Shown: positions 7,587-15,683 of the stretch, piece after piece
How positions within the stretch are numbered: position 1 is the stretch's first letter
Layout: every line of letters starts with the position of its first letter
From: Oenococcus kitaharae
Lineage (GTDB): Bacteria; Bacillota; Bacilli; Lactobacillales; Lactobacillaceae
Reading direction: 5' to 3'
Length of the DNA stretch: 64,000 bases
Assembly: GCF_025758695.1 (NCBI RefSeq)
Contig: NZ_JANJQP010000002.1
Coordinates: 62,001 to 126,000 of the forward strand
The notes under the pieces: model-generated
The model's input: the letters and a program-made list of their open reading frames with translations, nothing else
Told to the model about the DNA's origin: nothing
Database searches by the model: none
Made by a program: the position numbers and the translations under genes

Positions 7587-8470
7587 ATGAATCGTGATAC
7601 GACAAAAAAGCCGGTGCAATATTCCGGAAAATAAGAAGACAACGGCAAATTTCGACTCAGCAACTAGCTGCTGGCTTATTATCTGTGTCTTCGATTAATA
7701 AATTTGAAAACGGACACGCTAAATTATCTTTTACGATCCTAGCTGAGTTATCGAGACGGATGAATTTGCGACCAGATTATTTTTTTCAGGAAATTTATAA
7801 GCAAGAAGGTTCTGCTTACACGATTTTTTTAAACAAAATCAAGCCAATTTATGAAAGTAACGATTTGCCGACATTAAAAAAAATAGCTCAGAAGAAAGCA
7901 CTTGAAGTTGCTCATAATCCCGATTTTGATTTAATAGGTCAATTAGTGACGCTGTTTTCTTTAATCAAAGGAATTGATCAGCAATATTCGGTTGATACAA
8001 AAATGATCGAAAAAATTGCCAGCCACTTACTAGCTATTGAGTATTGGGATCCATTTGAGATTTCTTTGTTTAACAACTGCTTGATTTTATTTACATCTGT
8101 CATGATCAAAAATCTGCTGAAAGAAATTTTGTATTCTCTGGATGGTGTTGAAGCTTCGGACCGGATCTTATCGTTGCTATGTAATGCGGCTGATATTTTT
8201 TATCGCCGCAAAGATTATGAGGCAGCTCGAAAAATTATGCTTAAATGTGAAACGCTTTTTTCTGACCAAACAAAATTAATGATCCGTTTTAAATTAACGT
8301 TTATGAAAAATCTGCTTTCGTCCAGTCGGAAACAAGCTGTTATCGATAATAATAAGTTAATTGAATCACTGCGCATGATTGGATCCAATAATTTAGCTTC
8401 TTCGTATGAAGTATATATGCGTAAATATGATTTTCCTGAAAAGCTCTCAAATACTCCGAAAAAGAGTTGA
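7587..8470 (+). CDS. Rgg/MutR-family transcriptional regulator, start in another frame
   Basis: Rgg-type regulators have an N-terminal XRE helix-turn-helix and a TPR-like C-terminal domain that often senses a peptide. The main frame encodes FRKIRRQRQISTQQLAAGLLSVSSINKFENG and a helical body, but has no standard start codon upstream of the HTH: it opens after a stop at 7595 with none until GTG 7685, inside the HTH. In the next frame an ATG at 7587 reads MNRDTTKK and enters A-AAA-AAG (7604-7610). A -1 slip there joins exactly onto the HTH, giving 294 residues, the family's normal length. Without the slip translation ends after 15 codons. A -10-like CATAAT lies 8 nt before the ATG. It is either programmed frameshifting or a one-base indel. 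Confidence 0.7.
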
Positions 8471-8634
8471 AATCAACTAAAAAACCGCTATTTTTACCGT
8501 TTTGTCGCAAAGAGTGCATGATGCGTTATAGTTTCGATAAGCAGTCGTAAGCTTTTATGGTTCTATGTAACTTTTCTCTTCCACTTCTCATCCACCATTG
8601 ATGCTTTACTACTGCTGATGATTTTAAAAAAATC

Positions 8635-8658
8635 GAAGGGCGGAAACGCTCTTTTTTA
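8635..8658. terminator. Hairpin terminator between the Rgg-type and merR genes
   Basis: AAGGGCG and CGCTCTT pair around GAAA, followed by T-run. It lies in the 200-base gap between the converging rgg-like and merR genes. Confidence 0.65.
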
Positions 8659-8669
8659 AGTTGTGTTAC

Positions 8670-9014
8670 TCAGCTATTTCGAGAATTTTCGTGATAAACG
8701 ATTTTATAATCCAGAAATTGAAGTGTGCGATCGAGTTGGTTTATTTTGTTTTCTAGACGCCGCCTGCTTGCTTGCAGCAAGCGGACCTCGTAGTTGTGAT
8801 CCATTAAATGATTCACATAATCTTTCATCTCGCTAAGCGACAGGCCCGCTTGGTGAAGATAAGAAAGGACACGGATCCGTTCCTCGCTTTTACTATCAAA
8901 TAAACGGTTACCGGCACGGTCGCGTTGAATATTGATCAGCCCCTGGCTTTCGTAGTAGCGGATAGCCGACGCGGTTAAATTATGCTGTTTAGCAATTTCT
9001 GAAATGGATACCAA
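8670..9014 (-). CDS. MerR-family transcriptional regulator
   Basis: 114 residues. The winged helix-turn-helix is SEIAKQHNLTASAIRYYESQGLI (5-27) with the RNRLFD-type wing (AGNRLFDSKSEERI), then a dimerisation coiled coil (about 75-105). There are no metal-binding Cys pairs, so it resembles the small redox- or drug-type regulators found beside SDR genes. The start is a TTG at 9014 with AAGGA just upstream. It is divergent from the SDR gene; the promoter between them has the 19-bp spacer and dyad typical of MerR control. Confidence 0.88.
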   Translation of the reverse strand: MVSISEIAKQHNLTASAIRYYESQGLINIQRDRAGNRLFDSKSEERIRVLSYLHQAGLSLSEMKDYVNHLMDHNYEVRLLQASRRRLENKINQLDRTLQFLDYKIVYHENSRNS

Positions 9015-9035
9015 ATCCTTACCTCAAATCTAAAG

Positions 9036-9066
9036 TTGACTTAAAGTAACTTTAACATGCTAGTAT
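9036..9066 (+). promoter_or_regulatory. MerR-type promoter and operator of the SDR gene
   Basis: -35 TTGACT (9036-9041), 19-bp spacer, -10 TAGTAT (9061-9066). A perfect dyad TTAAAGT-A-ACTTTAA occupies 9041-9055 inside the spacer. The over-long spacer and centred dyad are hallmarks of promoters activated by MerR-type DNA distortion; the divergent merR gene is the obvious regulator. Confidence 0.75.
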
Positions 9067-9098
9067 CACCATAGCAACTGATGAAAGGTGGTATCAAC

Positions 9099-9953
9099 AT
9101 GAGTAAAAAGAATCAGGTTTGGTTTGTAACGGGTGCTTCATCCGGATTCGGACGAGCATTGGTCGAAGAGTTAATTCATGAAAATTATCCGGTCGTCGCT
9201 ACGGCAAGAAAAATTGCCAGCCTTGCTGATTTGCCAACAGGAGAAGCCGATGTTTTAAAACTGCCGCTGGACGTTACAAGCCAAGAGCAGATTCGTGATG
9301 CTGTTTCTCAAGCGGAAGCGCATTTTGGCTTTATTGATGTTTTGGTAAATAATGCGGGTTATGGTTATTTTGGTGCTGTCGAAGAGTCTGATCAGGCTGA
9401 AGTCAGGCGTATGATGGCAACTAATTTTTGGGGCGCTAACGACATGACGCTAGCCCTTTTGCCAAAGATGCGGGCACATCGATCTGGCCGCATCTTGAAT
9501 GTGACTTCAATTGGCGGATTAGCCGCTTTTCCGACTTTTGCCTATTATCATGCGACAAAATTCGCGATGGAAGGTTTATTCCAGTCTTTGCGTGAACAAG
9601 TGGCGCCATTCGGGATTCAAGTCACCAATGTCGAGCCTGGTGCTTTCCGAACCAAATGGGCTGGTGAAAGTCATAAAGGTGCTACGAATTTAATTGATGA
9701 CTATCAAGCTGTTCATGATGCCAGATCAGCTTCAGAAATACGCTCCGGTTCACAAGATGGTGATCCGAAACTGGCGGCTAAGGCTTTTATTAAATTGGCC
9801 AACATGGAAAAGCAGCCCATGCATTATCTGTTTGGTAAAGATGCTTACCGCACAGCGACAAGTACTTACCGGCAAGCACTAGACGAGTTCGAGGCTCATA
9901 AAGAGGATGCAACGCATTTGAGCTTTGGCGATGATGCTTATTGGGAACAATAA
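9099..9953 (+). CDS. Short-chain dehydrogenase/reductase
   Basis: Classical NAD(P)-dependent SDR of 284 residues: cofactor motif TGASSGFG at about 12-19, structural NNAG near 87, and catalytic YxxxK in YYHATK near 153. The substrate is unknown. An upstream in-frame ATG at 9081 lies in front of the ribosome binding site AAAGGTGG (9084-9091), so the ATG at 9099 is the start. Transcription is predicted to depend on the divergent MerR regulator. A terminator follows. Confidence 0.9.
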   Translation: MSKKNQVWFVTGASSGFGRALVEELIHENYPVVATARKIASLADLPTGEADVLKLPLDVTSQEQIRDAVSQAEAHFGFIDVLVNNAGYGYFGAVEESDQAEVRRMMATNFWGANDMTLALLPKMRAHRSGRILNVTSIGGLAAFPTFAYYHATKFAMEGLFQSLREQVAPFGIQVTNVEPGAFRTKWAGESHKGATNLIDDYQAVHDARSASEIRSGSQDGDPKLAAKAFIKLANMEKQPMHYLFGKDAYRTATSTYRQALDEFEAHKEDATHLSFGDDAYWEQ

Positions 9954-9970
9954 AATGCTTTCATTCATGA

Positions 9971-10000
9971 AAAAACGCCCTTTATTTTTAGGACGTTTTT
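9971..10000. terminator. Bidirectional terminator between SDR and ABC genes
   Basis: AAAAACGCCC and GGACGTTTTT form an A/T-flanked hairpin (9971-10000) between two converging genes. Confidence 0.75.
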
Positions 10001-10018
10001 ATTTTGAACATGATCATT

Positions 10019-11662
10019 TCAATCTGCTGCTGGCCGAAGCTGCTGATTTTGTATTGTGAAAACTCGATCCATACGGTTGGCGATCTCAGGTTTTAAGTGG
10101 TGTGTCACCATTAAGAGGGTAATAGCCGGATCGTTAATCAGACTGTTTTCAATTTGATCAGCTGAAGCCGGGTCCAAAGCCGAAGTGCCTTCATCGACTA
10201 GAAAGATTGATCGGCCGGAAACAAGGCCGCGTGCCAGGACAATGCGTTGTTTTTGCCCACCAGATAGATCGGAACCGTTATGGGCAAGCTGCGTTTGTAG
10301 ACCATCAGGGAGACTTTTGATTAAATCGGCCAAACCAGCTTGGTCGATGGCACTTTGCAAAAGGTCTTGACTGACTGGCCGAGTCATTGTGATATTGTTT
10401 TTCAAACTGTCATTAAAGATATAGGGATCCTGATCCAATTCATAAAGCTGGTTACGAATAGAACCCGGATCAAGGGTTTTGTAATCAGCACCGTCTAAAG
10501 TAATTCTGCCTTGATAATCTGTCAGTTTGGTAGCTAATAAAGCTAAGAGCGTGGATTTACCGGCACCGCTCGGACCGATAAGGGCGTATTTTGCTCCCTT
10601 TTTGATCGTGAGATTTAAGTGACGCAAGATGTTTTTGCCTTGATAGCTAAAATCTACTTGCTGAATGGTTATGGCCGTGTGAAAGGGAGCGGCTGTAGGT
10701 AAAGACGCTGTTTTGTCAGCGGTCGGCAAGTCTGTAAATTTCGTCATAATCGATGCGGTGGCTTTCAATTCGGCCCAATTAGCACTAATACCAGTTAGCT
10801 GAGAAAAGATGGTCCCGGAAAAATATTGGGCCGCTGAGACGGCTCCAATCGGAGTGAGTTTGAGAAAGATCAGAAAACCAGCCTGGGCAAGGACAATCAC
10901 TTGACTGATAATACTCATGCCATTGACCGTGGCCATCATTTTGCCAAACACTTTGGATCGGGTTTCAAAAGCATGATTCGCCTCTTTAGAGGCCGCGACT
11001 GTTTTAGCAACAATCAAGGAGCGTGCATTCAACATAAACAGGGCATTGAAGCCTTCTAACAGATCTTCGATGCGAGACATTAACCGCTCGTTGGCTTGAG
11101 TCCGTTTTAGTGAGGTTTGACTGAGAGCCTTCTGGAATACCTTAGGCAGAACCATCATGACAATACTCAAAACGAAGACTGTGATGAGGATCGAATAATG
11201 GAAATAAGCTAGAGTCAAGCTGGCTAAGACCACATCGGTAATGGCTGTCACAATTGCAAAGAAATTCTCAATCCCTTCCGAGTCAATGATCGAAAGATCG
11301 TTGGACATCCAAGAACTATAATCGCCAGCTTGCCGCTGATGATAATTTCCGTAACTGCTTTTGGCAATCCGTTCTGTAATGTCTCTTCGAATTGACGTAT
11401 TGACAGCTTGTTTGACCAGTGTTAAATGGTAGATGCTAAAATACATCCCCAAGGCAAACAATAGATAGGAGACCAGCATAATTGTGATCCAAAGCAGAAA
11501 ACTTTGGAAATGCCCGGCAACTAGGACGGTCAACGCATTGGCGCTGGCAATCCCGCCTAAAGTCTGCAAAGCTGAATTGGTAAAATTGATCGCTGCCAGT
11601 CCTAAAGCCTTGCTTTTGTGTTCGTTTAAATAAGTGAATAAGCTTTTCTGAGTCTGAGCCAT
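10019..11662 (-). CDS. ABC exporter, fused permease and ATPase
   Basis: 547 residues: an N-terminal six-helix type I ABC transmembrane domain (about 15-300) and a C-terminal nucleotide-binding domain with Walker A GPSGAGKSTLL, signature LSGGQKQRI, Walker B IFLVDEGTSALD and switch His in VTHH. The half-transporter must dimerise. The substrate cannot be told; peptide, lipid or drug export are all possible. The start is the ATG at 11662 with GGGAGGT (11668-11674) lying inside the last codons of rsgA, so it is translationally tied to rsgA. Confidence 0.88.
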   Translation of the reverse strand: MAQTQKSLFTYLNEHKSKALGLAAINFTNSALQTLGGIASANALTVLVAGHFQSFLLWITIMLVSYLLFALGMYFSIYHLTLVKQAVNTSIRRDITERIAKSSYGNYHQRQAGDYSSWMSNDLSIIDSEGIENFFAIVTAITDVVLASLTLAYFHYSILITVFVLSIVMMVLPKVFQKALSQTSLKRTQANERLMSRIEDLLEGFNALFMLNARSLIVAKTVAASKEANHAFETRSKVFGKMMATVNGMSIISQVIVLAQAGFLIFLKLTPIGAVSAAQYFSGTIFSQLTGISANWAELKATASIMTKFTDLPTADKTASLPTAAPFHTAITIQQVDFSYQGKNILRHLNLTIKKGAKYALIGPSGAGKSTLLALLATKLTDYQGRITLDGADYKTLDPGSIRNQLYELDQDPYIFNDSLKNNITMTRPVSQDLLQSAIDQAGLADLIKSLPDGLQTQLAHNGSDLSGGQKQRIVLARGLVSGRSIFLVDEGTSALDPASADQIENSLINDPAITLLMVTHHLKPEIANRMDRVFTIQNQQLRPAAD

Positions 11663-11665
11663 CAA

Positions 11666-12670
11666 TTACCTCCCGTCTCTTTTAAGATGACGCTGTAATT
11701 CGCGCTGATATTTGCGATAGCGTTTAAAACGCTCAGCATCCAGCTGTCCGGAAGTAATCGCTGCTTGAACGGCACAGCCTGGTTCGTTTTCATGACGGCA
11801 GTTTTTAAATTTGCACTGAGCCGCTAAAGCATCAATGTCAGAGAACAAGCCTGACTGATCATCATTGACGAGCCCGATTTCTTTGATACCAGGTGTGTCG
11901 ATCAGATAACCGAACTCTGGGCTGATGAAATATAAATGAGAGCTCGTCGTTGTATGTTTGCCACGCTGATCGCCTAGCCGAACGGCACCAGTTTTTTGCA
12001 GCTGGCGGCCGGCTAACTGATTGATAATCGTCGATTTACCAGCTCCAGAAGCGCCGATAAAGATCGAAGTACTTTGGGCTGATAAAAGCCTGTCAAAAAC
12101 AGTAAAACTTGTTTGATCATAAATCGATAAGGGCAGACAAGATAATTTTGGATAGGCCTGCTCAATTAATTGACTGATTTGTGTGAATCCTTGGCGATAA
12201 TCCTGCTTAGTTAATAAGATATGCAGCTTGACATGATCTAAGCTGAAAGCCAGCAAATAACGTTCTAATAAGGCTATCGTAAAACGCTGATCACAGGCGA
12301 CTACGATAAAAACATCGCTGACATTTGCGGCCAATAGCTGAAGACCGCTTTTAACATGAATAGATTTTCTGGCTGAACTAATATTTTTTGATAGTTGATT
12401 AACTCTTGGCAAAACATCTGAAATAACTAATTGACCCGCTTTATTTTCAAAGGAGACAAAATCGCCAACCGTGAGCGAATCAGATGCTTGACTTATTTGT
12501 TGTTTTAAAAGACCGGTCAAAAGTAGCGAATGGTGAATCGTACCATGACGATCGGCAATCGTAATATTGCTTTGATTAAAAATTTGAATGATGCGTCCAA
12601 CTTGGTCGATAGGCTGATCAAGTTGGTTAGATGAAAGATAAGATAAAATACAATAATCGTTTGTCTGCAA
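11666..12670 (-). CDS. rsgA: Ribosome small subunit-dependent GTPase RsgA
   Basis: Circularly permuted GTPase that matures 30S subunits. Order: N-terminal OB-fold (about 5-95), G4-like TKQD, G1 GASGAGKST, the RLGDQRGKHTTT loop, G3 DTPG in IDTPGIKEIGL, then a zinc finger CKFKNCRHENEPGC. The reading frame extends to 12760, but that TTG is the -35 box of a promoter, and the extra residues have no homology. I chose TTG at 12670 (LQTNDYC) with AAAGAG upstream; this start is not certain. Confidence 0.88.
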   Translation of the reverse strand: MQTNDYCILSYLSSNQLDQPIDQVGRIIQIFNQSNITIADRHGTIHHSLLLTGLLKQQISQASDSLTVGDFVSFENKAGQLVISDVLPRVNQLSKNISSARKSIHVKSGLQLLAANVSDVFIVVACDQRFTIALLERYLLAFSLDHVKLHILLTKQDYRQGFTQISQLIEQAYPKLSCLPLSIYDQTSFTVFDRLLSAQSTSIFIGASGAGKSTIINQLAGRQLQKTGAVRLGDQRGKHTTTSSHLYFISPEFGYLIDTPGIKEIGLVNDDQSGLFSDIDALAAQCKFKNCRHENEPGCAVQAAITSGQLDAERFKRYRKYQRELQRHLKRDGR

Positions 12671-12731
12671 GACAATAAACTCTTTTCGTTTAGATTTGGT
12701 TGATTGTGTTTTATCTAGTAAGCATGTCGAA

Positions 12732-12760
12732 AGTATGGCACGGATGATTTTGTTTGTCAA
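12732..12760 (-). promoter_or_regulatory. Probable promoter of the rsgA-ABC operon
   Basis: Minus strand: TTGACA (12760-12755), 17-bp spacer, CATACT (12737-12732), about 60 bases before the chosen rsgA start. Confidence 0.5.
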
Positions 12761-12841
12761 CGATTGTTATCTACTAAAATGATAAAAATTCTTCATAAAA
12801 ATCATTTTCAGTACAGAAGCTGTGCCGAAAAGCAGCCTGGA

Positions 12842-13675
12842 TTAATTTTTTATTTTCTTGCCGACCATGGTGTAGACGGGTGCGGGCACAAAAGGCCAGT
12901 GACGATAAGTGGCTAAAGCGAGCGGATCAGTACTATCAAGTTCGCCGCTTAGACTGGTCATCCCTCGACCTTTAGCCCATTGTATTTGAGCAGCTTGCAG
13001 CATCCATAAAGCAGTCGGATTTGTTGCACCTAACCAGCCAAATGTTAAAGTTCCTGGGTTATCTTCAAAGGGAAAAGTATAAGCCGTGATTTGATTGTGC
13101 TTGATCAAAACCATCGGCGCATCTAATAAAACATCAGGAAATACTATCCGTTCCCATTGAGCCGGGGTTGTTACAGCCATGGGATTGATTGTATGCACTT
13201 GACGGTAATCGGTCAGGCTCATCTCAATCAGTTGTGTTTTTAAAGGATGATTGGCTTGAATATCAGCTGTTGTTAATATTTGGCCCTCTGTTGTGCTTGG
13301 CAAGGCAATATCTGCTAATTGAGCGTTCGGGCTGACAGTTTCTCGCCACACGGAAAATCCTTGAGTCAGCAACCATTCTGTGAAGGGACTAAAGGGTCGG
13401 TATTCCCAAATGACGAGCCGATCTTTATGCTGGCGGCCAACTTCTTGGATTGCATCATTTAAAATGATCGAAAACATGTCTGAAGAGAGTGCATAAACCG
13501 CTATGCCAAGTGCGTGGGGATGAAATTGATTTGTCGAGAAGACAAGTAGAGCCGATGGCTGGTGCTGTGCGTCATAATAGATTTTACTACTGGAGATGTT
13601 CGCGCGATACTCCTCCCAAATTGGCATTTTCTGGCTTACATTAGCTAGTAATTGTTGTGCGTCATTTAAATTCAT
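12842..13675 (-). CDS. Putative GNAT-family acetyltransferase
   Basis: 277 residues that look like a two-lobed GNAT. The N-terminal half contains VYALSSDMFSIILNDAIQEVGRQ and an EWLLTQGFSVWRET segment resembling the end of one acetyltransferase fold. The C-terminal half contains TFGWLGATNPTALWMLQAAQ, reminiscent of an acetyl-CoA loop with altered residues. No substrate is suggested. It is divergent from another GNAT gene with only 40 bases between the two starts. No clear ribosome binding site is seen. Confidence 0.6.
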   Translation of the reverse strand: MNLNDAQQLLANVSQKMPIWEEYRANISSSKIYYDAQHQPSALLVFSTNQFHPHALGIAVYALSSDMFSIILNDAIQEVGRQHKDRLVIWEYRPFSPFTEWLLTQGFSVWRETVSPNAQLADIALPSTTEGQILTTADIQANHPLKTQLIEMSLTDYRQVHTINPMAVTTPAQWERIVFPDVLLDAPMVLIKHNQITAYTFPFEDNPGTLTFGWLGATNPTALWMLQAAQIQWAKGRGMTSLSGELDSTDPLALATYRHWPFVPAPVYTMVGKKIKN

Positions 13676-13715
13676 ATAGCATCTCGTTCAGCCATTATGA
13701 TAACTTAAATTTATC

Positions 13716-14216
13716 ATGACGGAAATGAATGGCACTAAAATTAAACTGGCAGTTATGCCGCTGTCATTGGCAGAGGAAGAATATCAAATATTCAAAAATC
13801 CAAATTTATTTGTTTATACAAAACATGATTATTTTAAAAGCGTTGAAGAAGCACGGGATTTTATTAAAAAACACAATCGGTTGGGCAATTTCTGGGGGAT
13901 TTTTTTAAAGGATGGTCAATTAATTGGTAATTGCCAGCTGTCCATTCATAAGATAACTGGTGAACTGTCTTATACGATTGCCGAAGAATATTGGGGACAA
14001 GGTTTTGCTAGTGAAAGCGTGCAAATGCTAATCAGGCTGGGCTTTAGAAATTATTCATTGAGTCAAATAATCGGCAGCTGTGTGGCGGACAATATTGCTT
14101 CGGCAAAAGTCATGCTTAAAAATGGCATGGTGTTTTCAAAAAAAGAAGAAAAAGCCTTTGAGAAAAACGGCAGGTTTTACGATTTACTGGATTTTGTCAA
14201 GGATTCCAAAAAATAA
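13716..14216 (+). CDS. GNAT acetyltransferase, RimJ/RimL-like
   Basis: 166 residues of typical GNAT_3 layout: strand GNFWGIFLKDGQLIGNCQLSI, acetyl-CoA loop in EYWGQGFASESVQMLIRLGF (about 90-109) and the conserved N-x-x-S-x-x-V-x-x-K-x-G-M (NIASAKVMLKNGM) near the end. Such enzymes acetylate N-termini of ribosomal proteins or small molecules; the target is unknown. No ribosome binding site is visible at the ATG, which lies close behind an AT-rich stretch. Confidence 0.85.
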   Translation: MTEMNGTKIKLAVMPLSLAEEEYQIFKNPNLFVYTKHDYFKSVEEARDFIKKHNRLGNFWGIFLKDGQLIGNCQLSIHKITGELSYTIAEEYWGQGFASESVQMLIRLGFRNYSLSQIIGSCVADNIASAKVMLKNGMVFSKKEEKAFEKNGRFYDLLDFVKDSKK

Positions 14217-14239
14217 TCAGATTCCATGTATAAATTTTG

Positions 14240-14719
14240 TTAATTATTGAACTTTTCTAGTCGATACAGTCCTTCTTGATCCACTTGGCTGATACCATTT
14301 TTAAAAGTGTATCCCATCTTTTCATAAAATTTCAGTCCGGTAATTGAGGCAGGAATTTCTATTCTTTTTGCTCGTTTAAAATACGAATCCTGCTCCAATA
14401 TTTGAATCAGCTGTTTACCGATCCCTTGTCCTTGATAATCCGGCAAGACAAAAATATTAAACAGACTACTTTCATCTTCTTTGCCCCAATAAGGGCCAAT
14501 TGAACCGATAGCTACGATTTTGTTTTGGCCATTATCAACCAGCACATAACAATGAAAATCTTTTGCTCGTTCAATCAAATCTTTAGCTGTTAAATGTTTC
14601 AAATCATCCTCAATGTATGCTTTGGAATAGTCTTTGATATTAGTGGTGAGCATGGTTGTGGCGATTAAACTGGCAGCTTCATCTGCATCTGAACTTTTAA
14701 ATTGACGATAAGTAATCAT
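14240..14719 (-). CDS. GNAT acetyltransferase
   Basis: 159 residues. Motif A is FVLPDYQGQGIGKQLIQILE (about 93-112) and motif B is IEIPASITGLKFYEKMGYTF. The fold is clear, the substrate is not. The ATG has AGGAGAAAT (14733-14725) upstream. It converges on the preceding acetyltransferase gene. Confidence 0.85.
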   Translation of the reverse strand: MITYRQFKSSDADEAASLIATTMLTTNIKDYSKAYIEDDLKHLTAKDLIERAKDFHCYVLVDNGQNKIVAIGSIGPYWGKEDESSLFNIFVLPDYQGQGIGKQLIQILEQDSYFKRAKRIEIPASITGLKFYEKMGYTFKNGISQVDQEGLYRLEKFNN

Positions 14720-14786
14720 CTGATATTTCTCCTATCAGATCTAAATAGACCTATTAGTATCTCATCTATACAAAAAAATACGAAAA

Positions 14787-15080
14787 CTAAATTATGGGTA
14801 TTAGTAAAAACATAAGAAACAAAAGAACTAGAATACCATATATATATTTTGTCCATATATTCTTAGGATCAAGCAACACATGAAAATCACCATAATCAAA
14901 CAAATTGCCTGACGCTAATAATCGCAAAAACGGTGTCGCTATATTAATAAATCCAACAATTAAAAAGAACAATCTTATGTTTTGTGGAACTAGCCATTGT
15001 GTCACAACACAAATTGCAGTAAACAAAAATATGCCACTTGCTATTCGTAAATAAGGATTTTTAATTTTTAATATTTGCAT
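14787..15080 (-). CDS. Small membrane protein of unknown function
   Basis: 97 residues with three or four hydrophobic helices (about 10-30, 33-55 and 77-97) and a short polar loop GDFHVLLDPKNIWTKY. The start has GGTGA upstream. I do not recognise a family. It directly follows, on the same strand, a 57-codon remnant with a Gly/Ala-rich segment; a toxin/bacteriocin and immunity relationship is conceivable but unproven. Confidence 0.55.
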   Translation of the reverse strand: MQILKIKNPYLRIASGIFLFTAICVVTQWLVPQNIRLFFLIVGFINIATPFLRLLASGNLFDYGDFHVLLDPKNIWTKYIYGILVLLFLMFLLIPII

Positions 15081-15084
15081 AAAT

Positions 15085-15255
15085 TCACCATTTAAAATTA
15101 CTGATTTTATTTTTTCCTGGAACAGTTGTTAAATACGGAACAGCTCCACCGATCGCTCCGGCAGCCATAGAACCATAATAAGAATGGGTATCGTACTGGT
15201 AAGCACTATATCTTATAATTTCTGATGTCGCATGGCAGTTTTCGGAGAATTTTTT
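15085..15255 (-). pseudogene. 57-codon coding remnant, Gly/Ala-rich C-terminus
   Basis: The frame is open from a stop at 15256-15258 to TGA at 15085-15087, with sensible codons but no start codon before an internal ATG. It contains NCHATSEIIRYSAYQYD, YYGSMAAGAIGGAVPYL and a basic tail. It looks like the C-terminal end of a larger lost gene, perhaps a secreted peptide or toxin. The stop codon lies 5 bases before the start of the small membrane protein. The stretch from 15260 to 15480 shows no gene I can support. Confidence 0.35.
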
Positions 15256-15480
15256 TCATTACATTATTATCTTGACACACAACTCTGTTAATTTATGAAA
15301 GTCGCTAGCAATTCACAACACTCAGAGTTAGGTCTGCGTCATTCTCCTTGTCGTATTGTTATGCTGTTCTTCATAAGGATGGCAGCCGCTTCGTTCATAT
15401 TATTCAATCGTGCGAAATGGTACTTAACTTGGTTTGCGCCGATCCGCTTGATAAGATTTACAACGTCTCAAAATGATTAC

Positions 15481-15516
15481 AATTAAAAAACAAGACACGT
15501 GTCTTGTTTTTTAATT
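15481..15516. terminator. Perfect 36-bp palindrome, bidirectional terminator
   Basis: The 18-base arms AATTAAAAAACAAGACAC and its exact complement form a hairpin with A- and T-runs. It stands just outside the left end of the tRNA-Lys island. Confidence 0.85.
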
Positions 15517-15600
15517 AGTCAGATTACTTTTGTAAGTAATATCAGGACTTATCCACAGCACCTCAACAAACAAAAAGCGCTCAACCTTGCGGTTAAAGCG

Positions 15601-15644
15601 CCTTGTCAACATATAGCTCTGGATGCTCAGGGGATCGAACCCTG
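15601..15644. repeat. Left attachment site (attL) of the tRNA-Lys island
   Basis: 44 bases identical to 33991-34034. They comprise the last 25 bases of tRNA-Lys and 19 downstream bases. The similarity continues imperfectly to the left over the tRNA terminator hairpin (about 15571-15600). Confidence 0.9.
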
Positions 15645-15683
15645 AACAGCATATCCTATGTCCTGCATGGTTTTTGCCCTTTT

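Noticed and set aside
12671-12760. Longer RsgA with 30 extra N-terminal residues
   Set aside because: The TTG of that start is the first half of a perfect -35 TTGACA, and the extra residues do not resemble RsgA.
15295-15486. 63-codon plus-strand ORF next to the palindrome terminator
   Set aside because: No ribosome binding site and no protein-like pattern; it runs straight into the terminator.
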